Position numbers and translations under genes: made by a program | Shown: positions 1 through 11,718 of the stretch, piece after piece | Layout: each line of letters starts with the position of its first letter | How positions within the stretch are numbered: position 1 is the stretch's first letter | Source of the DNA: Ehretia macrophylla | Lineage: Eukaryota; Streptophyta; Magnoliopsida; Boraginales; Ehretiaceae | Direction of reading: 5' to 3' | Assembly: GCA_037974665.1 (NCBI GenBank) | Contig: CM075778.1 | Span: 21,952,001 to 22,016,000 of the forward strand | DNA length: 64,000 nt | Notes under the pieces: generated by a model | What the model saw: only the letters and a program-made list of their open reading frames with translations | What the model was told of the DNA's origin: nothing | The model's database searches: none

Positions 1-847
1 GAATTAGCGTGCAGTTCGATCCTTCTGTTACAAGTGCCCCGATCGGGAAAAGACCATGAAATGGTTAAGCCCACATCCAATACTATGTATAAATCTGAAT
101 TGGTGAAACGAGAGATGACTACCATGGTAAAATAAATTTCCATAACTTCATACTCGTCTTGGCCAAGGACTTGTTCATTTACCAATCGATCTCAGATATC
201 ATAGGATATCGCCTCACGCCGGAGGTTAACAGATTATATCTTGACAATTACCTGTCGGTTCATACCACAAAACTAAAACACGAAAGGCCGTAACCCACCT
301 TAGAAGTCAGGCATTGTCTAGACGCAGTATTTAGCCCCTGATATAACTGGCAGCCGTAATCTCTCAAGTCTGAGGATTAATTTGCACAATTCTCAACTAA
401 ACAGTAAACTATTAACCTGAAATCATGTAGTTATCTATTTATTGTCATATTCAGTGATCCGTACATATACGATCACTCATATGTTTCTTAGTCCACATCA
501 CCATGCTGTTCTGGCATTTTGCACGCCATCCTTTATCATTAACATCACTATGTTAATCAAAGGTAATAATATATGATAACCCGTACTTGATTACTCTAGT
601 CCCGGTTGAATAGTCTGAAGGGCTATGAATCAATTCTCAATGCTTATAATATCGAAGAGAAAATGCAAAATATCCTAAACCCTTTTAGAACATTTTTCTT
701 ATCGGATAGACATTAGGGACATATTCATATCGAAGCGGAGAATATGAACATCCTACAAATAACATTGTGTATAAAACACAAAAGCATATTTTTATTAAAC
801 CCTAATAAGGTCATCTCAAACTTTAGCATTAGGGCATATCCCCAACA
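1..847 (-). mobile_element. Partial copia-type LTR
   Basis: Read on the minus strand from 847, the sequence begins TGTTGGGGATATGCCCTAA, the start typical of long Angela/BARE-like copia LTRs and like the start of copia C's LTR at 14560. The left end lies outside the window. No polypurine tract lies to the right of 847, so this is the outer edge of a 5' LTR or a solo LTR. The short open frames inside it look random. Confidence 0.5.
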
Positions 848-1498
848 CAAAGATACAAATGATGATTCTTGATATTTGTGGGTACAAAGATCTACAAAAT
901 GTGTGTGAGTGAGTTTCCTATTAACCAACCTCTATTAGTTAGTAGCAAACTCATAGCCACACACAGACATTGTAGTACTACCTTTTTGCAATCCGCCAGC
1001 GACCTTGTGAACCTTGATAGACCCAAATAACATCGTATACACCTTTGAACATCAATGGGATTTCCTTCGATTACATCCATAGTCATTAAAATTGTTCTAG
1101 GTTCACGAATACGTAATGGAAATAACTTAAATTTATGAAGTTCCATAATTGAAAACATACTGAGAAAAATGTGGGAAATCACCATTTCGCCATGTTGTAA
1201 TCACTTCGACGGGCTTCCTTGGTTAGCTTCACCACGTAGTAGTCGATGATCTGTTTAGAACAACGAAGACAATTAGTAAGCATCATTACAAATAATATTA
1301 CCTTTTGGTTTAAACACTCACTTAAGACGATAAAAAAATGAGTTCGGTTTCAGCCCATCCATTTGCTGTCGTGTTATGTAGTATGCCTCCGTGTCAAAAA
1401 CAACCTCCCTAGAACATACATAACTGGATTAATTAATGTGTATATATAATAAATTTGAACTTTTGCAATACAAATAAAATATGTTCACATGGGATCCT
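848..1498. other. Unassigned DNA between two LTRs
   Basis: Not clearly a transposon end. The minus strand holds candidate exons (separate entry, 1183-1408). The remainder is AT-rich with no other signal I can name. It may be old host or DNA-transposon sequence that received the copia LTR on its left and the Tat-type LTR on its right. Confidence 0.4.
1183..1408 (-). pseudogene. Possible exon pair of a Ulp1-like (C48) peptidase
   Basis: On the minus strand a TTCTAG acceptor precedes an open stretch from 1408 to about 1322 containing EAYYITRQQMDGLKP. A GTGAGT donor follows, then a CTAAACAG acceptor and a second open stretch from 1250 to 1183 that starts IIDYYVVKLTKEARR and ends at ATG/GTGATT. 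The order (I-T-x-x-x-x-x-L-K-P, then a hydrophobic I-I-D-Y-Y helix) resembles the N-terminal part of the Ulp1 peptidase domain, common in plant DNA transposons. The GT-AG junction as written does not keep the frame between the two stretches, and no catalytic His-Asp-Cys region follows, so this is at best a broken remnant. The family call is inference. Confidence 0.25.
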
Positions 1499-2690
1499 TG
1501 TTGTGCAAAATCTAATATAAGTATACGTATTGCAACAAGTAATAAATTAGTGAATAGAGATCGTTCCCATAAGGACTATGATTACTAACTACCGAAATTA
1601 ATCTAGCTCTAACTTTATTTGGACAACCAAAATTTGAGAGTTTGCAGATAATAACTAATAACTAAAGTACTTTTGAAATTAACAACTAAGGTAATTATGA
1701 AATCAATAAAATAGAATAAATCAATAATTAATAGACTCTAGGATTTCTGACTTTACCAAGATTAATCCTACTTGAATCCCTTGAATTGAATTAATTAACA
1801 CGTATTTTCTATGTTGCCAACAATTTTGTTAAGGTGGTTATTAATCTTTCTCAAGCATCAATAACATATCACAATAAGCAAGCTAACTACATCTTTGTGA
1901 TAACTGTGAACTTATGGAACTCATTAAGCCCAAAAAATTCAAGTAATATGCAGGATTTCATAAATATCTCTATCTTATGATAATCTAACGGTATCTCAAA
2001 TGTGGTCTAATCTGATTATCACTTCTCAGTTTGAAACCAAACCACAAAACATGCAACTGTTGGCCAGACAATCATAAACATTAAGTTCAGAATGAAATAC
2101 TCAGCATATATTCGGAATAGTGCATCAATCAATCAAAACAAATAGAATTCAAGTGTTCTTAATTTGGCTACATCGTATGTAATACCCGAGCCCGGAACGT
2201 GAAATTTTTATGTTTATTTTTTTGAAAATTATATTTTTCTTAAATTCTTTGATATTTAATTTTTATTCGTCTATCGTCGCAAATTGCATTGCATTTCGAG
2301 AGCGTTAATTAGGAAATGATTTCTAGTCCTTAGCAAATAGTGAAAACTAGTATTTAGTATTTTAATTTTAGTGTTTTAGTTGTTGTTGACTAGAATTATA
2401 ATTATATTAGTTGTTTTAGCCTTAAAATGTATGAAATAAACTTAGTTGACCAACTTAAGTGAGCATTGACCAAGACCTTGACTTTGACCTTTGTTGTCAT
2501 CTTTTAAATAGACATAATACACACAAAAACAACTAGAAAAGCTGGAAAAAAAGAGAGGGAGGCCGAAACCATAGGAGAAAAGAAAAAAAAAAGATTTTCA
2601 ACTTCAAATCTTCAAATCTTCGCGAGGGCTTGCACGGGGTTGTTTCCGAGGCTTCCAACGTGGTTTTCCTAGCATCTAATAGCGTCTAAG

Positions 2691-3958
2691 GTGAGGGTTG
2701 CATCGTTATTTGCGCATTTGAAATTATTGTATCTAAACTTTAATTTTTGTGATTTAGCCGTAGGTTGTTATTTTATCCATTTTGTTGCTTAAAGAATGTT
2801 CCTTGATGATGGTAGAACATGTATTTGTAGCTTTTTAGCATTTTCTACAGTTAAATATAGCAATTGCAATTTAAAATGCGAATGGAATAGTAAAATATGA
2901 ATAGTAAACCCCTGTTTCGTAAAAGTTGCTCCGTTTTGCGTTATGTTGATGTGAAAATATGTTAGATATGTTAGAATGCTTAAATGCATGATTTGTTTGG
3001 GTTGTGTAATGGAAAATCGGGGAAAATGGCTCGGTACATATTGGGGTCGTTCCGGTCGAGTTTGAAAATTTCTCATTTTGCGTGAAGGCATTGTCGAGGT
3101 ATGTCATGGAAGCACTTTTGGTGCAGTTGTGACATCTGTTGGGTGATCGGTTGAGGTAGCTGTAGTTCAAACGAGCAAAGGGAGAAATCGGGGCTTTGCG
3201 GGAATTCTAGGGTAAAGTGGGGTTTCTTGGTCTTTAGACATGCCTTATGGTGTCCTAGGAGGAGTAGTGAAGTCGGTTTCCAAAACTCGTAGCTCGTTTA
3301 GAAGTAGTAGCATTTTGAAAGTTGGGGTCGTTGTGTGTTTTGTTGGGTTTTAACATGTTTTGGCCTTTAGAATGTTATTGTTGCTTGTTGTTGCTTATTG
3401 TGATTATTATAGTTGATTGTGGTTGAAATGTATATCAACTGTTGCTACTGTGTGCGAGAGTAACCTACTTTGTTATTCTCCTACGTGTGGCTCTATCGCT
3501 CAATTGTTGCATTGTATATTGTATTGCATTCATAGAGTCAAGGGCGGTGTGATGGGCCTCTCTGGGTAGCCTCGGGTTGCCAGGGTTGGTTGTTCTAGTT
3601 CCGTGTCCTATGCCCTTTCTTGCTTGGGTTGCCGCCCAGGGAGATTTGGGTCGTAGAATTGATTGGATACTTCCGGGGTATTCCAAACCGAGGTTATAAG
3701 GTGGTTGGGCCGGCGCGTCGTCATCGGATTCGTGAATTGAAGTTGCTTGTGGAAAGTGAATTGTATCATTTAATTGAATGATTATAGCCTTAATGCTTGT
3801 CTTGATTTATTGTTGGCTTAGCTTGTATCTCTATATGTTAATTGACTGATCTACTTGACTATTTGCATTGCATTCTCCTCTCACCTCTGTCCTTGAGACC
3901 AATTAACCCTCGCTGAGCAATAGTTTTTGCTAATCCCTTTCTATACTATATTTTACAG
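2691..3958 (+). other. Intron-like span inside LTR A1-5'
   Basis: GTGAGG donor after AAG and TTTTACAG acceptor, with a pyrimidine-rich stretch before the AG; 1268 bp. It holds the CTACTTT-loop hairpin (3456-3480), a possible long-range stem (3558-3566 with 3635-3643) and a second hairpin before the acceptor (3914-3933). Splicing is inferred, not shown. Confidence 0.5.
3456..3480 (+). other. CTACTTT-loop hairpin, LTR A1-5'
   Basis: GAGAGTAAC, loop CTACTTT, GTTATTCTC: nine pairs including one G-U on the sense strand. The same loop with different stem bases recurs in the other gypsy LTRs of the window. Confidence 0.6.
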
Positions 3959-3960
3959 GA

Positions 3961-4026
3961 GTAGTTGAAGCTGATCCTTTTGAGGTGGTTGAGGAGGAGG
4001 AGGAGCAAGTGGATGTGTTTCCTTGA
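3961..4026 (+). CDS. Acidic micro-ORF after LTR splice acceptor, A1-5'
   Basis: Directly after the TTTTACAG/GA acceptor-like site, a 21-residue frame reads VVEADPFEVV, five Glu, then QVDVFP and TGA. The frame has no ATG of its own; upstream it stays open only back to 3904 without a start codon, and joining it to the leader exon puts a TAA immediately before it. It matches in phase and acidic character the frames in families B, E and H. Whether it is translated, and from what start, is unknown. Confidence 0.35.
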   Translation, partial: VVEADPFEVVEEEEEQVDVFP

Positions 4027-4488
4027 TAGCACTTTCTTTGCTTAGCTTGTGGTTGGTTGCCAGTCTTTTGTGCGGGCCACGCTTGATGTGTATATTGCTT
4101 GGTTGTTGCTTCATTTTGAGGCTTGTAGCCTTGTATGTAGTTTCTATTTTGAGGCCTCTACGGTCTTATGTTGTAATAGGTGAAAGGTTGTAAAGTTGTA
4201 AAGATGTACTCCCGTGACTAGTGAAGAACTGCATGCTAATTGTTTTACTGCTTAGTGGCATAAGTACCTGTGTGGTATGCATGTCATTTTGGGTTACAAA
4301 GTTGGATAATGAGAAGATGTATGTTTCTAAAAGAAAGTTGACTTGTTTCAAATGATTATTGTGGTTTTCGTGATTATTATGTTGAATGTAGGGTTTTCGG
4401 ATCGTCCACGGTACAGAGGAGACTCCGTCCGTGTGTTGGGTCCGGACTTGGCCTTTTGCGGGGTTGGGTCGGGGCGTGACATCTTAGG

Positions 4489-4500
4489 TGGTATTAGAGC
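4489..4500 (+). other. Primer-binding site of A1
   Basis: TGGTATTAGAGC, one base from the TGGTATCAGAGC complement of plant initiator tRNA-Met, eight bases past the 5' LTR end. Confidence 0.85.
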
Positions 4501-4788
4501 ATGATAGTATTGCATGAGCCGGGATATGTTTCTTGGTCTGTGGGGTAAAGGTCTAAAATGATAAAGTGTTATTGTGTGATTGTTAAGTGAAAAATGTTAT
4601 AGTATGACTATGTGAACTTGGAGTGCTTATGTGTTTAAGTGAATTAGTTTGACATGTCAATCTTGTATTATGTGAATTGTGTGATAGGATATTTGATTGT
4701 CATTGACTTGAGTGTTATCTAATCTTATGTGTTATATTTCTGTCTATAAACTACTTTTATATGTTGCTAGCTACTGTAAGTTGTTATT

Positions 4789-7700
4789 ATGCCGCCACGT
4801 TGTAGTACTCGAGGCCAAGGGGCAGATGCGGAGGCAGCATAACAGGGTCAGCAACCGATGCCTGAACAGTTTATGGCTACTATGACCGCTGCGGTAGACC
4901 GGATTACTCAGGTACTGCATGAGTAGAGGCAGCAAATGAATAATAATCCCTAGGGAAATCAAGCTAATCCTAGTGGACAGGGGTATAGGGCTGAGAATAA
5001 TCAGTTGGAGAAATTCCTTAGGCACGAGCCGGGTAAGTTCTTTGGAGAGCCGGATGACGAGGCAGCCGAGAAATGGCTTAACCGTGTTGAGAAGATTTAT
5101 GCTGCTTTGAGGTACACTGATGAGGCAAAGATAGCATATGCAGTATTTCTGTTTGAGGGCGACGCAGAACAGTGGTAGAACACTGTTAGGTTGAGATGGG
5201 ACTGTGAGGATGTTCCGCATTTGTGGGATGACTTCGGAGTGAGTTTCGGGACAAGTATATTCCCGAGATGGCTAGGGAAAGGCGGGAAGAAGAATTTGTG
5301 AGCCTGAAGCAGGGAAACATGACTGTCGCACAGTATGAGGCTAGGTTTGTCAGCTTGTCGAGGTATATGCCTGAGCTGGTGCAGCCAGCTAGGAGGATGA
5401 TTAGTAGGTTTGTTCGTGGGCTGAGAATGGATATACGCTGCATTTGACTGGGCAGACTTATGCTACTTATCCTGAGGCATTCTAAGCAGCCTCGAAGTTT
5501 GAGAAACGGAAGTCAGAGAAGATAGCTGAGAGTAGCCAGCCGAGTAAGAAATAGTACTTGGGCCAGAGCAGCCAGAGTCAGCAGAGGTAGTATCAGACTT
5601 TTGTTCAGGTTCCTCAGCAGTGCCCGTATCAGCCACAGTATCAGGTTCAGGCGAGACCAGCTGTGACTAGACCCCAGCAGGGATGTACTGTTCCTACCAC
5701 TACTAGAGTCCCTGCACCTACAGGAAACACTGTTGTAAGGCAAAATCAGTAGTGTAACTTTTGTAATCGATCGGGGCATATTGAAGCTAATTGCTGGAGG
5801 AAGAGTGGTAAGTGTACTGGCTGTGGGAGCGATCAACATAGGGTGAAAGATTGCCCTAAGTTTAAGAATGTTCAGGGTCGTACTGGAGGCCAGGGTGTGC
5901 AGAACAGGGCTACAGGTGCAGGTCCAGCACAGAGGGTTCAGGCTAGGGTCTTTGCACTAGATGCGGAGGAGTTACCCGATACCACAGCAATAGTAGAAGG
6001 TACATTTCTTCTCAATACTCAGCCAGTTAAAGTTTTGATTGATCCCGGAGCTACGCATTCGTTTATAACTCCTGCATGTGCACGATCTGTGAATGTTAGC
6101 ATTGATAAACTGCCACATAAAGTTGAAGTTAGTACGCCTTTGGGCGCGAAATTTGTTACTGAGTCTATTTGTAAATCTTGTGATATATGCATTGAGGACT
6201 GTAAATTTCCTGCTGATTTAATCATATTGCCCTTTCGTGACTTTGAAATCATTTTGGGAATGGACTAGTTGGGGAAATACTATGCTCAGTTGGATTGTAG
6301 AACAAAAATTATTTATCTTCAGATTCTTGACCTACCAGTGCTTGAGATTGTTGGGAACCATAGGGCTGCCAGAACACCTCTTTTATCATCAATTAAGGCT
6401 TCCAAGTTGTTGAATAAAGGTTGTGAAGCTTACCTAGCTTATCTAATCAATCAACCTACTGATAAGGTGAATTTGAATGAGGTTCCAATTGTTAAAGACT
6501 TCTCTAGTGTATTTCCCGAGGAACTACCGAGTTTACTACTGGATAGGGAGATTGAGTTTGTGATTGATCTTATGCCGGGCACTGTGCTAATTTCTAGAAG
6601 TCCTTATAGAATGGCACCGGCCAAACTTTAAGAATTGAAAATTCAGCTTCAGAACTTGCTTGAGAAAGGGTTTATACAACCTAGTTCTTCGCCGTGGGGT
6701 GCGCCTGTGTTGTTTGTGAGAAAGAAAGACAGCACGCTACGGTTATGTATTGATTACAGGGGACTTAATCAAGTCACAATTAAGAACAAATACCCCTTGC
6801 CGTTGATTGAAGAATTGTTTGACCAATTGCAGGGTGCGAGTGTTTACTCAAAATTTGACTTGAGGAAGGGTTACTATCAACTCAGGATTCAGAGTGATGA
6901 TATACCTAAAACAACATTCAGGACTAGATATGGCCACTATGAATTTGTTGTGTTACCGTTTGGATTGACAAATGCACTAGCCACATTCATGGATTTAATG
7001 CAGAGGATCTTTCGACCTTATCTTGATCAATTTGTCGTAATCTTTATTGATGACATTTTAGTATACTCTAAGAATGAGGCTGAACACGAACAGCATTTGA
7101 AGATTGTGTTACAAACTTTACAAGAAAACAAGCTTTTGCTAAATTCAGCAAGTGTGAATTCTGGTTGAATCAAATATCTTTTCCGAGCCATATCATTTCA
7201 CATCAAGGAATTTCAGTAGACCCAGCTAAGATTGAAGTTGTTTCGTCTTGGAAGAGACCTGAAATGGTGTCAGAGATCCGTAGCTTTCTGGGGTTGGCAG
7301 GTTACTATCGGAGGTTTGTTAAAGACTTTTCCAAAATTTATGGGCTTTAAACCAGTTGACTCGAAAGAAAGTTGGCTACAACTGGGATGTTAAATGTGAA
7401 TCTAGTTTCCAAGAATTAAAGAAGAGACTAACTACGGCTCCTATACTAGCTTTACCTGAAGGTACATAAAACTTTGTTGTCTACAGTGATGCATCTAAAG
7501 AGGGATTGGGCTGTGTTTTAATGCAGAATGGTAAGGTGATTGCTTATGCTTCTAGAAAGTTGAAACCATATGAAGTCAATTACCCTACACATGATCTTGA
7601 GTTAGCTGCAGTTGTGTTTGCTTTAAAGAAGTGGCGTTATTACTTGTGGGGTAGCAGATTTGAAATTTTTACTGACCACAAGAGTCTCAAATACTTGTTT

Positions 7701-9404
7701 TCACAAAAAGATTTGAATATGAGGCAGCGAAGATGGCTAGAGCTATTAAGTGGCTATAATTGTTCTATAAACTACGTGCCAGGTAAGGCCAATGTTGTTG
7801 TAGATGCCTTAAGCCGAAAGGCTACTATTGCGAGTCTAATTATCAAGGATTGGGAGACTTTGGAGGAAATTTGCGCGTGGAAGCCAGAAGCTACTGAAGT
7901 AGGGATTCGATTTGCTAGCTTGCAAATTCAGTCGGGATTGCTAACACAAATCAGCGAGGCTCAGAAGACTGATCCTTACATCTTGAAAATCCAAGAAAAA
8001 ACAAAAGGGGGAGAGTCGGAGTTTAAATTACATGTAGATGGTATCTTCAGATTCCGGGACAAGGTGTGTGTTCCTGGTGATCCAACTTCGAAGAATGAGA
8101 TTCTGTCTAAGGCACATAATTCAAGATATACGATTTACCTGGGTAGTACTAAAATGTATAGAGACTTGAAACAACACTTTGGGTGGAACAATATGAAGAG
8201 GGAGATTGCTGGATATGTATCCAGGTGTTTAACTTGCCAGAGGGTTAAAGCTGAGCATCAGAGGCCAGCCAGGCTTCTGCAGCCGTTGTTGATTCCGCAA
8301 TGGAAGTGGGTGCATGTAACAATGGACCTTGTGACTGATCTTCCGAGATCTCCGAGATGATGTGATTCTGTTTGGGTTGTTGTGGACCGATTGACTAAGG
8401 TTTCACATTTTATTTCTGTGAACAAACAGGATAGCCTTGATAAACTAGCTGAGCTCTATGTTGCTAATATTGTGAGACTTCATGGTGTGCCAGTGAGTAT
8501 AGTATCAGATAGAGATTCCAGATTTTGATCTCGTTTTTGGTAGAAGTTGCAAGAGCCCATGGGAACTAAATTGAGCTTCAGTACTACATACCATCCACAA
8601 ACTAATGGCCAGTCTGAGAGAACTATCAGGATCTTGGAAGACATGCTTCGGGCATGTATGTTAGACTTTGGGAAGAATTGGGAGAAGTTTTTGCCTTTAG
8701 TGGAGTTCGCCTACAATAATAGTTATCAATCTACTATAGGTATGGCTCCCTACGAGGCGTTGTATGGTCGTAAATGCAGATCCCCATTGTATTGGGAAGA
8801 GGTTGGAGAGATGAGAACAGTTGATCTGACTGTGTTACCTGAGATGATTAAGATGGTGGATAATGTTCATCTTATTCGCCAGCGTATGCTTACAGCTCAG
8901 AGTCGTTAGAAGAGTTACGCTGATAAGCACCGTCGGGATCTTGAGTTTGCTTTGGGTGATCAAGTGTTCCTTAAGATTTCTCCTCGAAAGGGGTTAATTT
9001 GGCACGGTAAGAGTGGAAAACTTAGTCCCAGGTATGTGGGACCGTTTGAGATCACTGAAAAAGTGGGTCACTTAGCTTATCGGTTAGCTTTACCTCCGAG
9101 TTTGTCAAGACTGCACGATGTCTTCCACGTGTCAATGTTAAGGAAATATCATCCAGATCCTTCACATGTACTTGAACCAGAGTCTTTGCAGATTGAGGAC
9201 AAGCTAACTTATGAGGACAGACCGATTCGAATTGTGGATCGGAAAGTTCAGGAACTTCGCAGGAAGAGTATTCCGATGGTAAAGGTTCTATAGAATCATC
9301 ACGGGTTTGAGAAAGCAGCTTGGGAAAGAAAGGACCAGGTTCAAAGTCAGTATCCGGAGTTGTTTGTCGACCAGGTAAGAATTGCGTGGACGCAATTGTT
9401 TTAA
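4789..9404 (+). pseudogene. gag-pol polyprotein of A1 (decayed)
   Basis: The start ATG at 4789 gives MPPRCSTRGQ, matching A2. The first 135 codons contain four in-frame stops, and one-base losses near 5236 and 5438 shift the frame. Order seen: gag (RHEPGKFFGEPDDEAAEKW near 5020), one clear CCHC knuckle before the open stretch at 5843, protease with [11 protein letters not shown] near 6040, reverse transcriptase ([10 protein letters not shown] near 7045), RNase H ([10 protein letters not shown] near 7673), integrase zinc region (CLTCQRVK near 8230) and core, then a C-terminal chromodomain-like segment up to the TAA at 9402-9404. Pol lies in at least three frames. The second zinc-binding His of integrase is Tyr. 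The protease Asp-Ser-Gly is Asp-Pro-Gly, as in A2. Confidence 0.93.
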
Positions 9405-9415
9405 GGTGGAGAGGG
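9403..9415 (+). other. Polypurine tract of A1
   Basis: AAGGTGGAGAGGG directly before the 3' LTR start TGTAATAC; overlaps the pol stop codon by two bases. Confidence 0.85.
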
Positions 9416-11718
9416 TGTAATACCCGAGCCCAGAACGTGAAATTTTCTGTTTATTTTTCTGAAAATTATATTTTTCTTAAATTCTTTGATATTTAATTGT
9501 TATTCGTCTATCGTCGCAAATTGCATTGCATTTCGAGAGCGTTAATTAGGAAATGATTTCTAGTCCTCAGCAAATAGTAAAAACTAGTATTTAGTGTTTT
9601 AATTTTAGTGTTTTAGTTGTTGTTGACTAGAATTATAATTGTATTAGTTGTTTTAGCCTCAAAATGGATGAAATAAGCTTAGTTGACCAACTTAAGTGAG
9701 CATTGACCAAGACCTTGACTTTGACCTTTGTTGTCATCTTTTAAATAGACATAATACACACAAAAACAACTAGAAAAGCTAGAAAAAAGAGAGGGATGCC
9801 GAAACCATAGGAGAAAAGAAAAAAAAAAGATTTTCAACTTCAAATCTTCAAATCTTCGCGAGGGCTTGCACGGGGTTGTTTTCGAGGCTTCCAACGTGGT
9901 TTTCCTAGCATCTAATAGCGTCTAAGGTGAGGGTTGCATCGTTATTTGGGCATTTGAAATTATTGTATCTAAACTTTAATTTTTGTGATTTAGCCGTAGG
10001 TTGTTATTTTATCCGTTTTGTTGCTTAAAGAATGTTCCTTGATGATGGTAGAACATGTATTTTTAGCTTTTTAGCATTTTCTACGGTTAAATATAGCAAT
10101 TGCAATTTAAAATGTGAATGAAATAGTAAAATATGAATAGTAAACCCCTGTTTCGTAAAAGTTGCTCCGTTTTGCGTTATGTTGATGTGAAAATATGTTA
10201 GATATGTTAGAATGCTTAAATGCATAATTTGTTTGGGTTGTGTAATGAAAAACCAAGGAAAAATGGCTTAGTACATGTTGGGGTCGTTCCGGTCGAGTTT
10301 GGCAATTCTTCGTTTTGCGTGAAGGCATTGTCGAGGTATGTCTTGGAAGCACTTTTGGTGCAGTTGTGACATTGGTTGGGTGATCGATTGAGGTAGCTAT
10401 AGTTCAAATGAGCAAAGGGGAAAATCGGGGCTTTGCGAGAATTCTAGGGTAAAGTAGGGTTTCGTGGTCTTTAGATGTGCCTTATGGTGTCCTAGGAGGA
10501 GTGGTGAAGTCAGTTTCCAAAACTCGTAGCTCGTTTGGAAGTAATAGCATTTTGAAAGTTGGGGTCGTTGTGTGTTTTGTTGGGTTTTAGCATGTTTTGG
10601 CTTTTAGAATGTTATTGTTGCTTGTTGTTGCTTGTTGTGATTATTATAGTTGATTGTGGTTGAAATGTATATCAACTGTTGCTATTGTGTGCGAGAGTAA
10701 CCTACTTTGTTATTCTCCCACGTGTGGCTCTATTACTCGATTGTTGCATTGTATATTGTATTGCATTCATAGAGTTAGGGGCGGTGTGATGGGCCTCTCT
10801 GGGTAGCCTCGGGTTGCCAGGGTTGGTTGCTCTAGCTCCGTGTCCTATTCCCTTTCTTGCTTAGGTTGCCGCCCAGGGAGATTTGGGTCGTAAAATTGAT
10901 TGGATACTTCCGGGGTATTCCAAACCAAGGTTATAAGGTGGTTGGGCCGGTGCGTCGTCATCGGATTCGTGAATTGAAGTTGCTTGTGAAAAGTGAATTG
11001 TATCCTTTAATTGAATGATTATAGCCTTAATGCTTGTCTTGATTTCTTGTTGGCTTAGCTTGTATCTCTATATGTTAATTGACTGATCTACTTGACTATT
11101 TGCATTGCATTCTCCTCTCACCTCTGTCCTTGAGACCAATTAACCCTCGCTGAGCAATAGTTTTTGCTCATCCCTTTCTATACTATATTTTACAGGAGTA
11201 GTTGAGGCTGATCCTTTTGAGGTGGTTGTAGTGGAGGAGGAGCAAGTGGAGGTGTTTCCTTGATAGCACTTTCTTTGCTTAGCTGGTGGTTGGTTGCCAG
11301 TCGTTTGTGCGGGCCATGCTTGATATGTATATTGCTTGGTTGTCGCTTCATTTTGAGGCTTGTAGCCTTGTATGTAGTTTCTATTTTGAGGCCTTTACGG
11401 TCTTATGTTGTAATAGGTGAAAGGTTGTAAAGTTGTAAAGATGTACTCTCGTGACTAGTGAAGAACTGCATGTTAATGGTTTTACTGCTTAGTGGCATAA
11501 GTACCTCTATAGTATGCATGTCATTTTGGGTTGCAAAGTTGGATAATGAGAAGATGTATGTTTCTAAAAGAAAGTTGACTTGTTTCAAATGATTATTGTG
11601 GTTTTCGTGATTATTATGTTGAATGTAGGGTTTTCGGATCGTCGACGGTACAGAGGAGACTCCGTCTGTGTGTCGGGTCAGGACTTGGCCTTTTGCGGGG
11701 TCGGGTCGTGGCGTGACA
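9416..11718 (+). repeat. 3' LTR of element A1
   Basis: 2303 bp, near-identical partner of the 5' LTR. TATA-like TTAAATA at 9741-9747, donor-like AAG/GTGAGG at 9926/9927, CTACTTT hairpin at 10693-10717, second hairpin TGAGCAA/TTGCTCA at 11151-11170, acceptor-like TTTTACAG at 11195. TSD TCGTA follows at 11719-11723. Confidence 0.93.
11198..11263 (+). CDS. Acidic micro-ORF after LTR splice acceptor, A1-3'
   Basis: Same length and phase as the A1-5' copy: VVEADPFEVV, then VVEEEQVEVFP and TGA. Two Glu codons have become Val (GTA, GTG) compared with the 5' copy. No start codon. Translation unproven. Confidence 0.3.
   Translation, partial: VVEADPFEVVVVEEEQVEVFP

Larger units (their letters stand above)
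2178..4481 (+). repeat. 5' LTR of element A1
   Basis: 2304 bp, starting TGTAATAC and ending GGGCGTGACA. A TATA-like TTAAATA lies at 2504-2510. A purine-rich leader without ATG ends at a donor-like CTAAG/GTGAGG (2690/2691). An acceptor-like TTTTACAG/G lies at 3958/3959. Confidence 0.93.
2178..11718 (+). mobile_element. Complete Ty3/gypsy chromovirus element A1
   Basis: Two LTRs of about 2.3 kb (2178-4481 and 9416-11718) flank a tRNA-Met primer-binding site, a decayed gag-pol region and a polypurine tract. The LTRs begin TGTAATACCCGAG and end GTGACA. The flanks carry a perfect TSD, TCGTA at 2173-2177 and 11719-11723, so this is one complete insertion into T1. The gag-pol ends in a chromodomain-like segment (HHGFEKAAWERKDQV), which fits the Tekay/Del chromovirus group. 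The two LTRs differ at several scattered sites per few hundred bases, so the insertion is not recent. The element is coding-dead. Confidence 0.93.

Noticed and set aside
2789..3170. Open frames of about 100 codons on the minus strand of LTR A1
   Set aside because: They lie antisense in the LTR, recur only because the LTR is repeated (again near 10025-10407), and show no domain or codon constraint.
3540..3660. GC-rich LTR module considered as an rRNA or tRNA fragment
   Set aside because: No match to 5S, tRNA or large rRNA motifs I recognise; treated as an LTR structure instead.
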